From: Arenicola marina
Taxonomy: Eukaryota; Annelida; Polychaeta; Arenicolidae
Assembly (NCBI GenBank): GCA_964019135.1
Contig: OZ025261.1
Coordinates: 36,632,820 to 36,696,819 of the forward strand
Length of the DNA stretch: 64,000 nt
Reading direction: 5' to 3'
Shown: positions 55,263 to 64,000 of the stretch, in pieces
Position numbering within the stretch: the stretch's first letter is position 1
Layout of the letters: each line of letters begins with the position of its first letter
Position numbers and translations under genes: made by a program
The notes under the pieces: generated by a model
Databases searched by the model: none
Told to the model about the DNA's origin: nothing
Seen by the model: the letters and a program-made list of their open reading frames with translations, nothing else

Positions 55263-57196
55263 TCGAGATGGGCGTGTGATTGGAGAACTTCAAAATGAAT
55301 CCAGTAAACAATCCTTATTATAACCTTCCCGAAGGCTAATGATTAAAGGGCGCTTTTATGAAGCTAGGGATTGGAATGGCGCCTTGTTTATCATGAGTAG
55401 AGACAGTTTATTTATTATATCGTTCCTTAAGGGATCATCGCCGCTGCGATCCAAGTCTTGTTCTTCGAATGTATCGCATCGCTACTAAAAATGGTTTTTC
55501 ATAGATGGATAGGACTTCAAGCTTTGGCCTTTACCCCCATCGCCTTGCCGCATCAGTTCACCAAAGCAAACCGATAACTGGAACACTAGTTCAGATATCT
55601 GCTGGAAGGGAGCGCTGCAGCATAGTTTCATTGGACCCCTCGACCGTGACCATGCAGTGCGCTGCAGCATACATTCACTGGATCCCTCGACCGTAACCAT
55701 GCAGTGCGCTGCAGCATACTTTCACCGGACCCCTTAACCGTCACCGTGTGACCAGCAGGTAGTCGCGCGTCTTGCTCATTCACATGCACGTACATTAACA
55801 GCCGGATCACGCGAGGACTTGCCTCCAGCCACCCAGCCATGAACGTCGCTGGTATACGTCCCAAGTAGCAAATATATAAACTAACAGATCTACGATATTC
55901 GAACACGTATGCGATTCGAATGTAACAGGGCGCCAGAAAGAAATTTAAACCACTCTGATGGGGTCGGTGCTCAGGCAAGTTTTATTCTGTAGAAAAGACA
56001 ACATAACAAGATAGTTCACAAAAATGCCCAGACCATAGCCAAACATTAGTATAGATACCCGGCCAGTACAAGAAATGCAGACAGACGCATGAAATTGACA
56101 CAGGAACAATTAGAAAACAATAAAACAAAATACAACGATAAACAGTATCAAAACGACATGGTCATGTCATGGATATGGCCGACAGAGCACATGGTCTAAA
56201 CTTCCTTAAAAAGTGGTAGCTGAAGGTCAAAGCATATGGAAAGTAACCAGGCAAAATACTTTAGTACCTCTAGAAGCAATATATAATTACTATAACCCCT
56301 CGAATCTAAGAGAGAACTAGCATTCAGGACCGAAATCACTAATTGACAGATAATGACATGTGCAGACACCTCTCGTCAAAGACCGCATGGCACTGTTTAT
56401 AAACAAACCCACCGTAGACAAATAGCACACGCATATAAGCTTAATTTATCTCGCCACTGCTATGCAAGAAACAATTAAATAACGGAACATACCTGTAGAA
56501 AAGACTTCAAAACGACATGCCCCGGCGACACGTTAGGCTGACGTAAGGTCCCGGAGAGGGTCCAAACCACCTTCACGTGAAGCAAATGAAGAGAGACAAG
56601 ACCATCCGGCGTGCGACCCTATTTATACACAGTTCGAATCTTCCCGCCATGCAACAGTCATAACTCGGCCAGGTCAGCTTTAGGCTCTTCCACAGCCCCA
56701 CCTCCGCTCGCAGCGGGGGGCTGTGGAGGAGACTAGGTCAGCTTAGGTCAAGGAAACCCGTATGAACACTGATGAAGCATGGCCAGCGACGCGAAGTTTT
56801 TTACTAAATATGAGACAACTTGAAACATCTATGGATTACCGTAACACTGGATTACATCGAGAACTCAACCTCCCAAACCACGTGTGGACACCCAAAGACC
56901 ATTCCGGATGACAAAGACACAATGAACGTGGTACAAGAAATCAGAGACAATTCAGATGAATTTCCATAGGCATAGCGTGCTTGTGACTGGCCAAGTGTGT
57001 CAAGACTCAGGTCAGTGGCAGGGTCAGTGAACTTTACACCACTCACCGCATCTGTCAAACAGGCTCTGTGACACGAATATAAGTTATTCATTGACAAATG
57101 CGGCTGATGCTGTATGTATAGATTTGTGAGGCCATATCTACTTTAGATTGATATTCATACTTGATCGAAACATAGTGAAGTAGAAGGGGAGTCACT
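55263..57196. other. no gene recognised; contains a 47-bp repeat and a hairpin
   Basis: No domain was seen. It holds the 47-bp repeat at 55612-55745. An 11-bp perfect stem lies at 56689-56699/56717-56727 (TCCACAGCCCC with its complement), flanked by two AGGTCAGCTT boxes. Confidence 0.5.
55612..55745. repeat. 47-bp tandem repeat, about 2.8 copies
   Basis: Unit starting GCGCTGCAGCATACATTCAC at 55612, 55659 and 55706. Confidence 0.88.
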
Positions 57197-57832
57197 ATGG
57201 CTAAGCTACCTGTGAGCCTTAAAACACAGCGATATGCTGGCGAACTCTGGTTCGACACCCTAGGAGAGGATGACGTCATCCAAGCATACCACGTGATGCT
57301 GGAAGCGGCTGAGACAAGCAATAATGTGGGGCTCGACGAATACGCCAACGAGCAACAGTTCCACGAGCGATTGGATGCAGGTCACAGTTTCGCGGTGATA
57401 TCCCATGAGACAATCCAATCGGTGATTGTACTCGGGCCATGTCGCATAGCGAGAGGCGTCCGGCCATGCCTCTGTGAGATTCAGATCTTCTTCTCGCGAG
57501 AACTGTTCCCACACAGTGCCTCAATTTTGAAAGAGATCGTTCCTGTGTGCGAGAGAATCGCGGTCTCATTGGACATGAATTACACGGGATGCGTCATACA
57601 GCTGTCAGTCGCCAACTCTGATTGGCTCAAGGAACTACGCCAATTGGATTACGTCATCACGGCCTGTCTGCCGAGATGTGTCGATATCAAGGGACAAGGC
57701 TTAATCGACAGTTTGGTTTTGTATAAGAAGATAGCGGATGCCCGTCCAAAAGTATGTATGTTTGGTAGCTTTATATATGAGTCTATCCACGATACACCCG
57801 CATTCGTGGGGCAAGCGTTCATATGCTACTGA
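57197..57832 (+). CDS. uncharacterised GNAT-like acetyltransferase-fold protein, single exon
   Basis: 211 residues from the ATG at 57197 to TGA at 57832. An AATAAA follows six bases later (57838-57843), supporting a short real transcript. The order of segments suggests a GNAT fold: an N-terminal helix (DVIQAYHVMLEAAE), a strand (HSFAVIS), a central strand pair (SVIVLGPCRIARGVRPCLCEIQIFF), a helix (HSASILKEIVPVCERIA) and a late strand pair (GCVIQLSVAN...DYVITACLP, then DSLVLYKKI). The acetyl-CoA loop R/Q-x-x-G-x-G/A is not clear, so it may be a degenerate or atypical member. Substrate unknown. No signal peptide or membrane segment. It stands alone between the LTR element and the transposase-like gene. 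Confidence 0.65.
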   Translation: MAKLPVSLKTQRYAGELWFDTLGEDDVIQAYHVMLEAAETSNNVGLDEYANEQQFHERLDAGHSFAVISHETIQSVIVLGPCRIARGVRPCLCEIQIFFSRELFPHSASILKEIVPVCERIAVSLDMNYTGCVIQLSVANSDWLKELRQLDYVITACLPRCVDIKGQGLIDSLVLYKKIADARPKVCMFGSFIYESIHDTPAFVGQAFICY

Positions 57833-57837
57833 GACGG

Positions 57838-57843
57838 AATAAA
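57838..57843 (+). terminator. poly(A) signal of the GNAT-like gene
   Basis: AATAAA immediately after the stop codon, followed by AT-rich sequence. Confidence 0.6.
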
Positions 57844-57849
57844 GGCGGT

Positions 57850-58160
57850 CTACTTGCACCATATAATTTTTTTCTTGTAATACATATACTAATGAGACAG
57901 AAGAGACACTGCCATAATATTATATCAATATTAAGTAACATTTCCATATAGATCAAGTCGTTAATGAAAGCCAATTTTGTGATCCAAAACGTGACATGAA
58001 TATAGACCTCTTGCAATGAGTTTATAAATAATTAACGTAAATATTTAACCTCAACATTGAATTAATGTAGCTCAAGATAACGTATGAAAGATTGATCGTA
58101 CGACTTTTTTTTTTTTTTATTTGCATATATTTATCTTTAAATTTAAATTTAAATTTGGCG
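57850..58160. other. AT-rich spacer, no gene
   Basis: It contains a T run at 58106-58119 and (AAATTT)n at 58137-58156. The latter directly precedes the first copy of the palindromic motif and could mark the edge of a mobile element. Confidence 0.5.
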
Positions 58161-58162
58161 TA

Positions 58163-59229
58163 ACGGTCGTGACGTCTTCCGTCAACAAGTATCACAAAAT
58201 TCTGATGTCAGGTTTAAGGAATGCGGGCATTTACAAGCACTAATCTGAGCAGATATGATAACGTCGATACAATTAGCTTACATAATAGATAGTATTCCAC
58301 GGGTGCCACTTTTATTCCTCTCATGGCAAACATTCCGATTGTGTCGGAATGTATTCCGTCAACAAATCACAACCGTTCACCGCCTTTTGAAATCGCGCTT
58401 GTTCTCAACAGTTGATGCTCACACGCGCCACGTGCGTGCCGCGTGCCTTTTTCTGTTATATATATTAGATGTCGTCACCGTTGTATGCTGTTATGTCAAG
58501 AAAACATGGCCAAGAGACGCACGTAAGTACTTCCGTCAATTCCACAAGTTAAACGTCACGACCGTGACAAAATCACGACCGTGCAATATTGATGCACATA
58601 AATAGAACATCCTTGCGAACTTAATCCTGGAATGCAGTGAATTTCTTTAGCTGGTAATCAGGCTACTCTTGATGATGTTTTCTTGCTTAATCTGTCCAAG
58701 GTAATCAGCGAATGAATCGAAAGACCAAGTTTGACATGTCACGGTCGTGATCATGGACCGCCTTCTTGGGAAGTCCATGATCACGACCGTTCACATAACG
58801 AGCATGTCAATCGTTACGACCGTTACGAGGTCGCCTGAAAAAACGATAATAGGCTTGATAGCATGCATAACTTCAAGTGGTATCAGAAGGTGATACAGTT
58901 TTTGACCTTATCAGGGGCTTGCAATATTATGCCGAACAGGAGGAAAGAAACTCACCATGGTGAAGAATGCCGTAACGGCTGTGATGCTGGACATGTATTA
59001 ATTAGTTGTCCAAAATCACGACCGTGACTGTTTGTCTGAAGAATCTTTCAAAACAGATTGGAAATTACACCTAATGAGCGCACGCGAGCGGCTTTATACT
59101 ACTTAGTTGATTTAGACTGTTCACGAAGTACAATATTACGAACATTTTCGAAAAGGTAAAAAGGTTTGTCGACAAACACGTAACGGCTGTGATGTTTGAC
59201 ATGTTAGTTCTGTCAACCATGACGACCGT
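58163..59229. promoter_or_regulatory. array of ten near-palindromic motifs, core ACGACCGT / ACGGTCGT
   Basis: Exact cores lie at 58163, 58558, 58575, 58741, 58783, 58816, 59018 and 59222, with the variant ACGGCTGT at 58974 and 59183. The best copies read TCACG-AC-CGTGA, two 5-bp inverted half-sites with a 2-bp spacer, as expected for a dimeric DNA-binding protein. Copies occur in both orientations and often in inverted pairs. They end about 215 bp before the first ATG of the transposase-like gene. They may be its promoter operators or the subterminal repeats of a DNA transposon. Confidence 0.75.
58741..58790. other. perfect 18-bp inverted repeat with motif cores at both tips
   Basis: ACGGTCGTGATCATGGAC (58741-58758) is perfectly complementary to 58773-58790, with a 14-nt loop. 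Two further imperfect inverted pairs of the same design lie at about 58971-59027 and 59180-59231. Confidence 0.9.
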
Positions 59230-59443
59230 GAGGGCTGCAACAGTTTCTTCATAAAAGTTACTGCTTCGTGTCAGTGATAGTTTTTTAAAGATGAAGGCCT
59301 CGGTTTCCTTCTTATTCTTGACTATAATAATAAGCTGCGTTTGATGGGTTACCGCAGGTTAGAAGACATTCGGGAATTTAGGATGGTTGATTATTTGCTT
59401 TTTGGTACTTTCTAGCGTAGACCCATCAAATGAATTGCCGGGG

Positions 59444-62400
59444 ATGAGCCGCATGCAGAAGTGGCGAAAGCGGCGGCGAGAAAACCAGGAAGACTATGAA
59501 TTGTGAGTTGGCAACACACTCAAATTAATTATGATTAGAACATTGTGATTGATGGCATAATTACTGTTGAAAATAAATGAATATCATCTCAGAGGTTTCT
59601 ATTCTAAAAGTTGTCTGTTCGAATTATTTTGCATATGGCCGTGACTGAAAGGAAGCTTATTTATTATCATACTTATACACTATATAGGTATTGTGATAAA
59701 GAGCGAGAACGATCGCGAAAGAGAAGACAAGGGCTAACAGAACAGGACAAGTTACAGACAAGGGAAAAAAGCAGAGCAAGGTGAGTTTAACATTCCTTAT
59801 AATATTATTTAGGTTCGACGATGTCCTAGAATTTCGTAGACGTAGTTTTTTACATTGGTTTAGGTGAAAGAAATTTGGATTTAGTACTGGGAATAGTATT
59901 GTCAGGCGTGTATTATGTTTTCATAGGTCGCAGAAATATAGAGAAAGACTCAAAGAAGCCGGGAAAGATCATCCAAGAAAGAAGAAGCCGACAACAAGGA
60001 AAAACGTACTGGAGCAGCGAGCATACTGGAAGAAGAAGAAAGAAGAATCACGTGCCAGGCTCGGTTCCCAAAAGAAAAGAAGAATAAAGGAATATGATAG
60101 ACAGCGACATCGGAAAGATGCAGGCATACAGACAAGCGACGTTTCTGAGAAGATAACTCTAGGAGGGGAGTCGGCATTCCAAAGTCCATCAGCAAAGAGA
60201 CAAGCCTTACGACGCGTTCGACGCGCGGCTCCTAATTGTCCTGAAAAGTATGCCAGTGTCGTCAATGATATGATTGGATCGGTCACTCCTAGAAAAAGGA
60301 AAGCCCTTGCCGCAATGGGTCTCAGGTCAATAAAAAGATCAAAGGTTGGAGAGGAAAGCGTGGATGCAATGCGTTCTGCTGTGAAGGAAATGAAGAGTAG
60401 ACGGGACAAGGTAAGCCGCCAGAGAACACGATGTGTGATCAAAACACTAATGAAGCACTACAGCGACGTCAATACCGCCAGAGAAGCACTGGGTGTTCGC
60501 AAAGATTACCTTCTCAAGTGTTCTGCTCTACCTGAGGAGGAAATTGAAACGAAAAGAAAAGACGCGCTTTCCGATAGCACCATAGAGAAAGTCCAGGACT
60601 ATTTTGTTCGCCCAGAAGTGTCAATTACCATGCCGAACGCGAAAGAGGTAAAGGGAGGCAAAGGCCGTCATGTTCTACAGAAAACGCTGAGTGACACATT
60701 CAAGGACTTCAAAGATGACAATCCTGACGTGAAGATAGGCCGCTCAAAATTTTCTGCCCTGAAACCAAGTAATGTGAAAACACAGGATAAGACAGCACTT
60801 AATCAGTGTCTTTGTGAATACTGCGCCAACATAGAATTGAAGATACGCACCTTGAACAAAATGTGCCCCGCCAACAAAGCGACCACTCCTCGCGCGAAGA
60901 CACAAAATAGATTCAAACTAGTTGAGATGAGTCTTTGTCCCATAGACAATGGGTCACGTTATCATGACAGGTGTTGCACTGAACGCAAGTGTGATAATTG
61001 TGGAGTGGACAAACTGCGAAAGGACTTGCAGTCGCTTGATATCTCTCAGAATGTACAGTGGTACAAGTGGGGTCTTGTAGAATCAGGAAAAGGCAAATCT
61101 CATAAAGGCCTAGTTTCAGTGCAGGGAAGTGGCAAGACCTTCGTTGATGAACTGTGTAGGGAGTTGGGGATGATGTCTGCTCACCTGTTCAACTCTTTGT
61201 GGCAGTACCGTCAATTCACAGATGTGAAAAGTGATCCCCCAGAGGGGACAGTTGTTCTTGTCCTTGATTTTGGGCAAAGCTACAATTGTAGCTACCAAGA
61301 TGAGGCGCAGCAAGCGCATTGGCACCATGAACAAGTTACGTTGCACCCTGTCGTGGGATACTACAAGTGCCCCGAACATAAGGTTGTGGTGAGACAGGAA
61401 ATGATTTTTCTCTCGCCCGACAAAGTTCATGATGCGTCTGCAGTGAGTACATTTGTGAAGTTGGCAAATGAACATCTCCAGAAGAAGAGAAATTTGGCAA
61501 TCACGCACGAAATTCAATTCTCAGATGGCTGCAGTAGCCAATATAAAAGCAAAGGACCTTTCATGGCTGTTTCGAGAGCCAAAGAAGATCTAGGGTTTCC
61601 TGTCACGCGTGCATTTTTTGGCAGCAGACATGGAAAAGGTCCGTGTGACGGAGTCACAGGTGTGGTGAAAGCTTTTGTGCGAAACGCTGTGAAAGCTAGG
61701 CGCACCATAGTCGCAGACGCAGATGACATGTTTGCCTTCTGCAAGAAAAACTTGACGAAAGACAATGACGGAGAATGCTGTTCCACAAAGAGAGTGTTTT
61801 TCCTGGTGAAAGACATAAAGAGAAACAGTGAATGTCCTGCCAAGACAGTTACAGGCACGCGTCTGTTACACTGCGTTCAAACCATTTCACCAATGAAGAT
61901 TCGTGTCAGAAACCTGGCTTGTTTTTGCGGTACATGCCTTCAAGGACGCAATTGCATCAACAGGGATCACGTTGATGACTGGAGCTCAGTAGATCTCAAC
62001 ACTGGCAAAACTCTTCAGTCAAGGTCTAGAAGCAAGGTTCCACACAGCATACAGGAGAAAAGTCGACCTCTTGTTACATCATCGCCGAATCAAGTGCAAG
62101 AGCGAAGTGAATTTCAGCTGGATATGAGTGCAGTCCTTGATGAAGAGGTCCTGTCAAGTGGAGATTATGGATTGATTTTAGAGAATCTCTGCAATTCCCC
62201 ATCATTCGAGGATTTACAAAGCAAGACGGTTCAATTGAAAGATACTTTGCCTGACCTATGCCCCGGTACACATACCATTCTTTCAGGAAAACAGACTGTG
62301 GACAGTGAAGCCTTGAAAGACTTGCCAGATGACACCGTGGGTCTCTTGGCATCCGACGTCGTCCGTTACCCGGTGGCGGTGAAGGCAGATGGCAATTGCC

Positions 62401-64000
62401 TACCGCGTGCGGCCTCAGTGTTGGCGTATGGGAATGAAGACCATTACATCGAAATGCGAGTTCGCATTGTTCTGGAACTGGCGAACAATTTAGATTACTA
62501 TCTAAAATCGGCCAATCTGGAGAAAGGACTGAAACCGGGAAGGCTAAGAAGAAAAATCAACCTCGCCAGGAGCTTCGCCATGTATTCTGATCAATTTGTA
62601 CCAAGCGAAGTCTTGACTGACGCTGTGATTAAAAGAATACTGTCCAAGGAGATACTTGCGTGTACAAGAAATGGCGAATACATGGGCATATGGCAAATTT
62701 GCGCCATTGCCTCTATCTTGAGGCGCCCCATCATCTCCGCGTACCCAATGAAGGGAAACCCCTTTGTGAGACAGGATTTGAACCGTGTGATACATCCACG
62801 ACAAGCAAACCAGGATGTGTCACCTGTGTCCATCTTGTGGACGTCAACAAGAAAGGACATGGTTTCCAATCACTGGGTTCCAAATCACTTTGTTCCCCTG
62901 CTTCCTCTGCAAAAAGATACCAGTGACATCATGGTCATTGACACCATGACCAACAGTGATCTCTTCGAATGCGCAGACTTGATGAGGTCAAGCGCATCTT
63001 TTTCTGGTGGAAGCATCATAGACACAATTTTGGATCAGTTAGCTGATGCTAGCGATATGATGGGGCAATTGGAGAAGGCAGAACAAGAAGAGCAGTTAGA
63101 GAATGCAGGAGATAAAGAACAGCTGGAGGAGAGGAGAGAGGGGGAGCTGGATAACAGAGGAGAGGAGGAACAGTCGAAAGTGACAGGAGAGAAGGAACAG
63201 TTGGTGGAGAGGAGAGAGAGGGAGCTGGAGAACAGAGGAGAGGAGGAGCAGTCAGAAGTGACAGGAGAGAAGGAACAGTTGGAGAACAGGAGAGAGGGGG
63301 AGCTGGAGAACAGAGGAGAGGAGGAGCAGTCAGAAGTGACAGGAGAGAAGGAACAGTTGGAGAAGAGAAGAGAGGGAGAGCTGGAGAACAGAGGAGAGGA
63401 GGAGCAATCAGAAGTGACAAGAGAGAAGAAACAGTTGGAGAAGAGGAGAGAGGGGGAGCTGGAGAACAGAGGAGAGGAGGAGCAGTCAGAAGTGACAGGA
63501 GAGAAGGAACAGTTGGAGGAGAGGAGTGAGGGGGAGCTGGAGAACATAGGCGAGGAGGAGCAGTCAGAAGTGACTGGAGAGAAGGAACAGTTGGTGGAGA
63601 GGAGAGAGAGGGAGCTGGAGAACAGAGAAGAGGAGGAGCAGTCAGAAGTGACAGGAGAGAAGGAACAGTTGGAGAACAGGAGAGAGGGGGAGCTGGAGAA
63701 CAGAGGAGAGGAGGAGCAGTCAGAAGTGACAGGAGATAAGGAACAGTTGGAGAACAGAAGAGAGGGGGAGCTGGAGAACAGAGGAGAGGAGGAGCAGTCA
63801 GAAGTGACAGGAGAGAAGGAACAGTTGGAGAACAGGAGAGAGGAGGAGTTGGAAAACAGAGGAGAGGAGGAGCAGTCAGAAGTGACAGGAGAGAAGGAAC
63901 AGTTGGAGAACAGAAGAGAGGGGGAGCTGGAGAACAGAGGAGAGGAGGAGCAGTCAGAAGTGACAGGAGAGAAGGAACAGTTGGAGAACAGGAGAGAGGA
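59444..64000 (+). CDS. transposase-like protein fused to an OTU-protease-like domain, with repeat tail; runs off the window
   Basis: Three exons: ATG 59444-59502, 59688-59780 and 59927-64000 (no stop reached). Both GT-AG introns are phase 2 and join cleanly; a good acceptor at 59415 means an earlier exon is possible. Over 1,400 residues. About 1-130 are Arg/Lys-rich (DNA binding or nuclear). Cysteine clusters lie at about 345-410 (CLCEYC...CCTERKCDNCG) and 715-730 (CFCGTC). Between them and just after is an RNase H-like region with acidic residues Asp498 (VLDFGQSYNC), Asp584 (FSDGCSSQYKSKGPF) and Asp625 (SRHGKGPCDGVTG), the layout of a DDE/D transposase. An OTU-like cysteine-protease domain follows: DGNCLPRA with Cys875 and WVPNHFVPL with His1038. 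The end is a 26-residue Glu-rich repeat. The upstream motif array may be its target. It could be an autonomous DNA transposon or a domesticated one. The superfamily is not identified. Confidence 0.85.
63109..64000 (+). repeat. 78-bp coding tandem repeat, more than 11 copies
   Basis: In frame with the gene, each unit encodes 26 residues (EKEQLENRREGELENRGEEE then QSEVTG). Units start every 78 bp from 63109 and continue past the window edge. The length is a multiple of three and variants are mostly substitutions, so the frame is kept. A long Glu/Arg coiled coil is the likely structure. Confidence 0.95.

Noticed and set aside
63035..63547. 170-codon minus-strand Ser/Pro/Cys-rich frame
   Set aside because: It is the antisense of the in-frame 78-bp coding repeat of the transposase-like gene.

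Overview
The window is nuclear DNA of an animal, most likely a marine invertebrate and perhaps a lophotrochozoan. Genes have GT-AG introns and AATAAA signals, a ferritin gene carries an animal-type iron-responsive element (IRE), and the sequence holds LINE, SINE, LTR and DNA transposons plus many minisatellites. The species call rests mainly on ferritin similarity judged by eye and is an inference. Nothing looks prokaryotic.

Layout. 1-10.3 kb has no clear gene; it holds a 40-bp satellite (4.87-6.57 kb) and a diverged segmental duplication. 10.3-11.9 kb carries a long terminal-type exon of an unrecognised protein, whose stop is followed at once by a 17-bp minisatellite (11.9-13.1 kb). A roughly 970-bp inverted-repeat transposon follows (13.96-14.93 kb). 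15.65-18.3 kb is a complete four-exon H-type ferritin gene (+) with TATA box and 5' UTR IRE. Tail to tail with it lies a complete seven-exon THYN1 (EVE-domain) gene on the minus strand, spread over 18.55-38.62 kb. Its 195-codon frame is hidden among introns filled with minisatellites (59-bp, 25-bp and a 5.2-kb 19-bp array) and small transposons.

39.43-45.27 kb is a full-length L1-like LINE with a 14-bp target-site duplication, both ORFs open, and an IMPACT/UPF0029 domain at the end of ORF1. A tRNA-derived SINE with a 16-bp duplication follows. 46.95-55.26 kb is a young Ty3/gypsy LTR retrotransposon (LTRs almost identical, 4-bp duplication). Its gag is broken by one frameshift, its pol is open, and a slippery heptamer lies at the gag/pol junction. 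57.2-57.8 kb is a single-exon GNAT-like gene.

58.1-64.0 kb is the most unusual part. Ten copies of a near-palindromic motif (core ACGACCGT), one pair forming a perfect 18-bp hairpin, lie upstream of a spliced gene of more than 1,400 codons that runs off the window. The protein combines a basic N-terminus, cysteine clusters, a transposase-like acidic-triad region, an OTU-protease-like domain and a 26-residue tandem repeat tail. The arrangement suggests a DNA transposon, or a gene derived from one, with its own binding-site array.

The host genes are unrelated in function: ferritin stores iron, THYN1 is a nuclear EVE-domain protein, the GNAT-like protein is uncharacterised. Most of the remaining sequence is mobile or tandemly repeated DNA.
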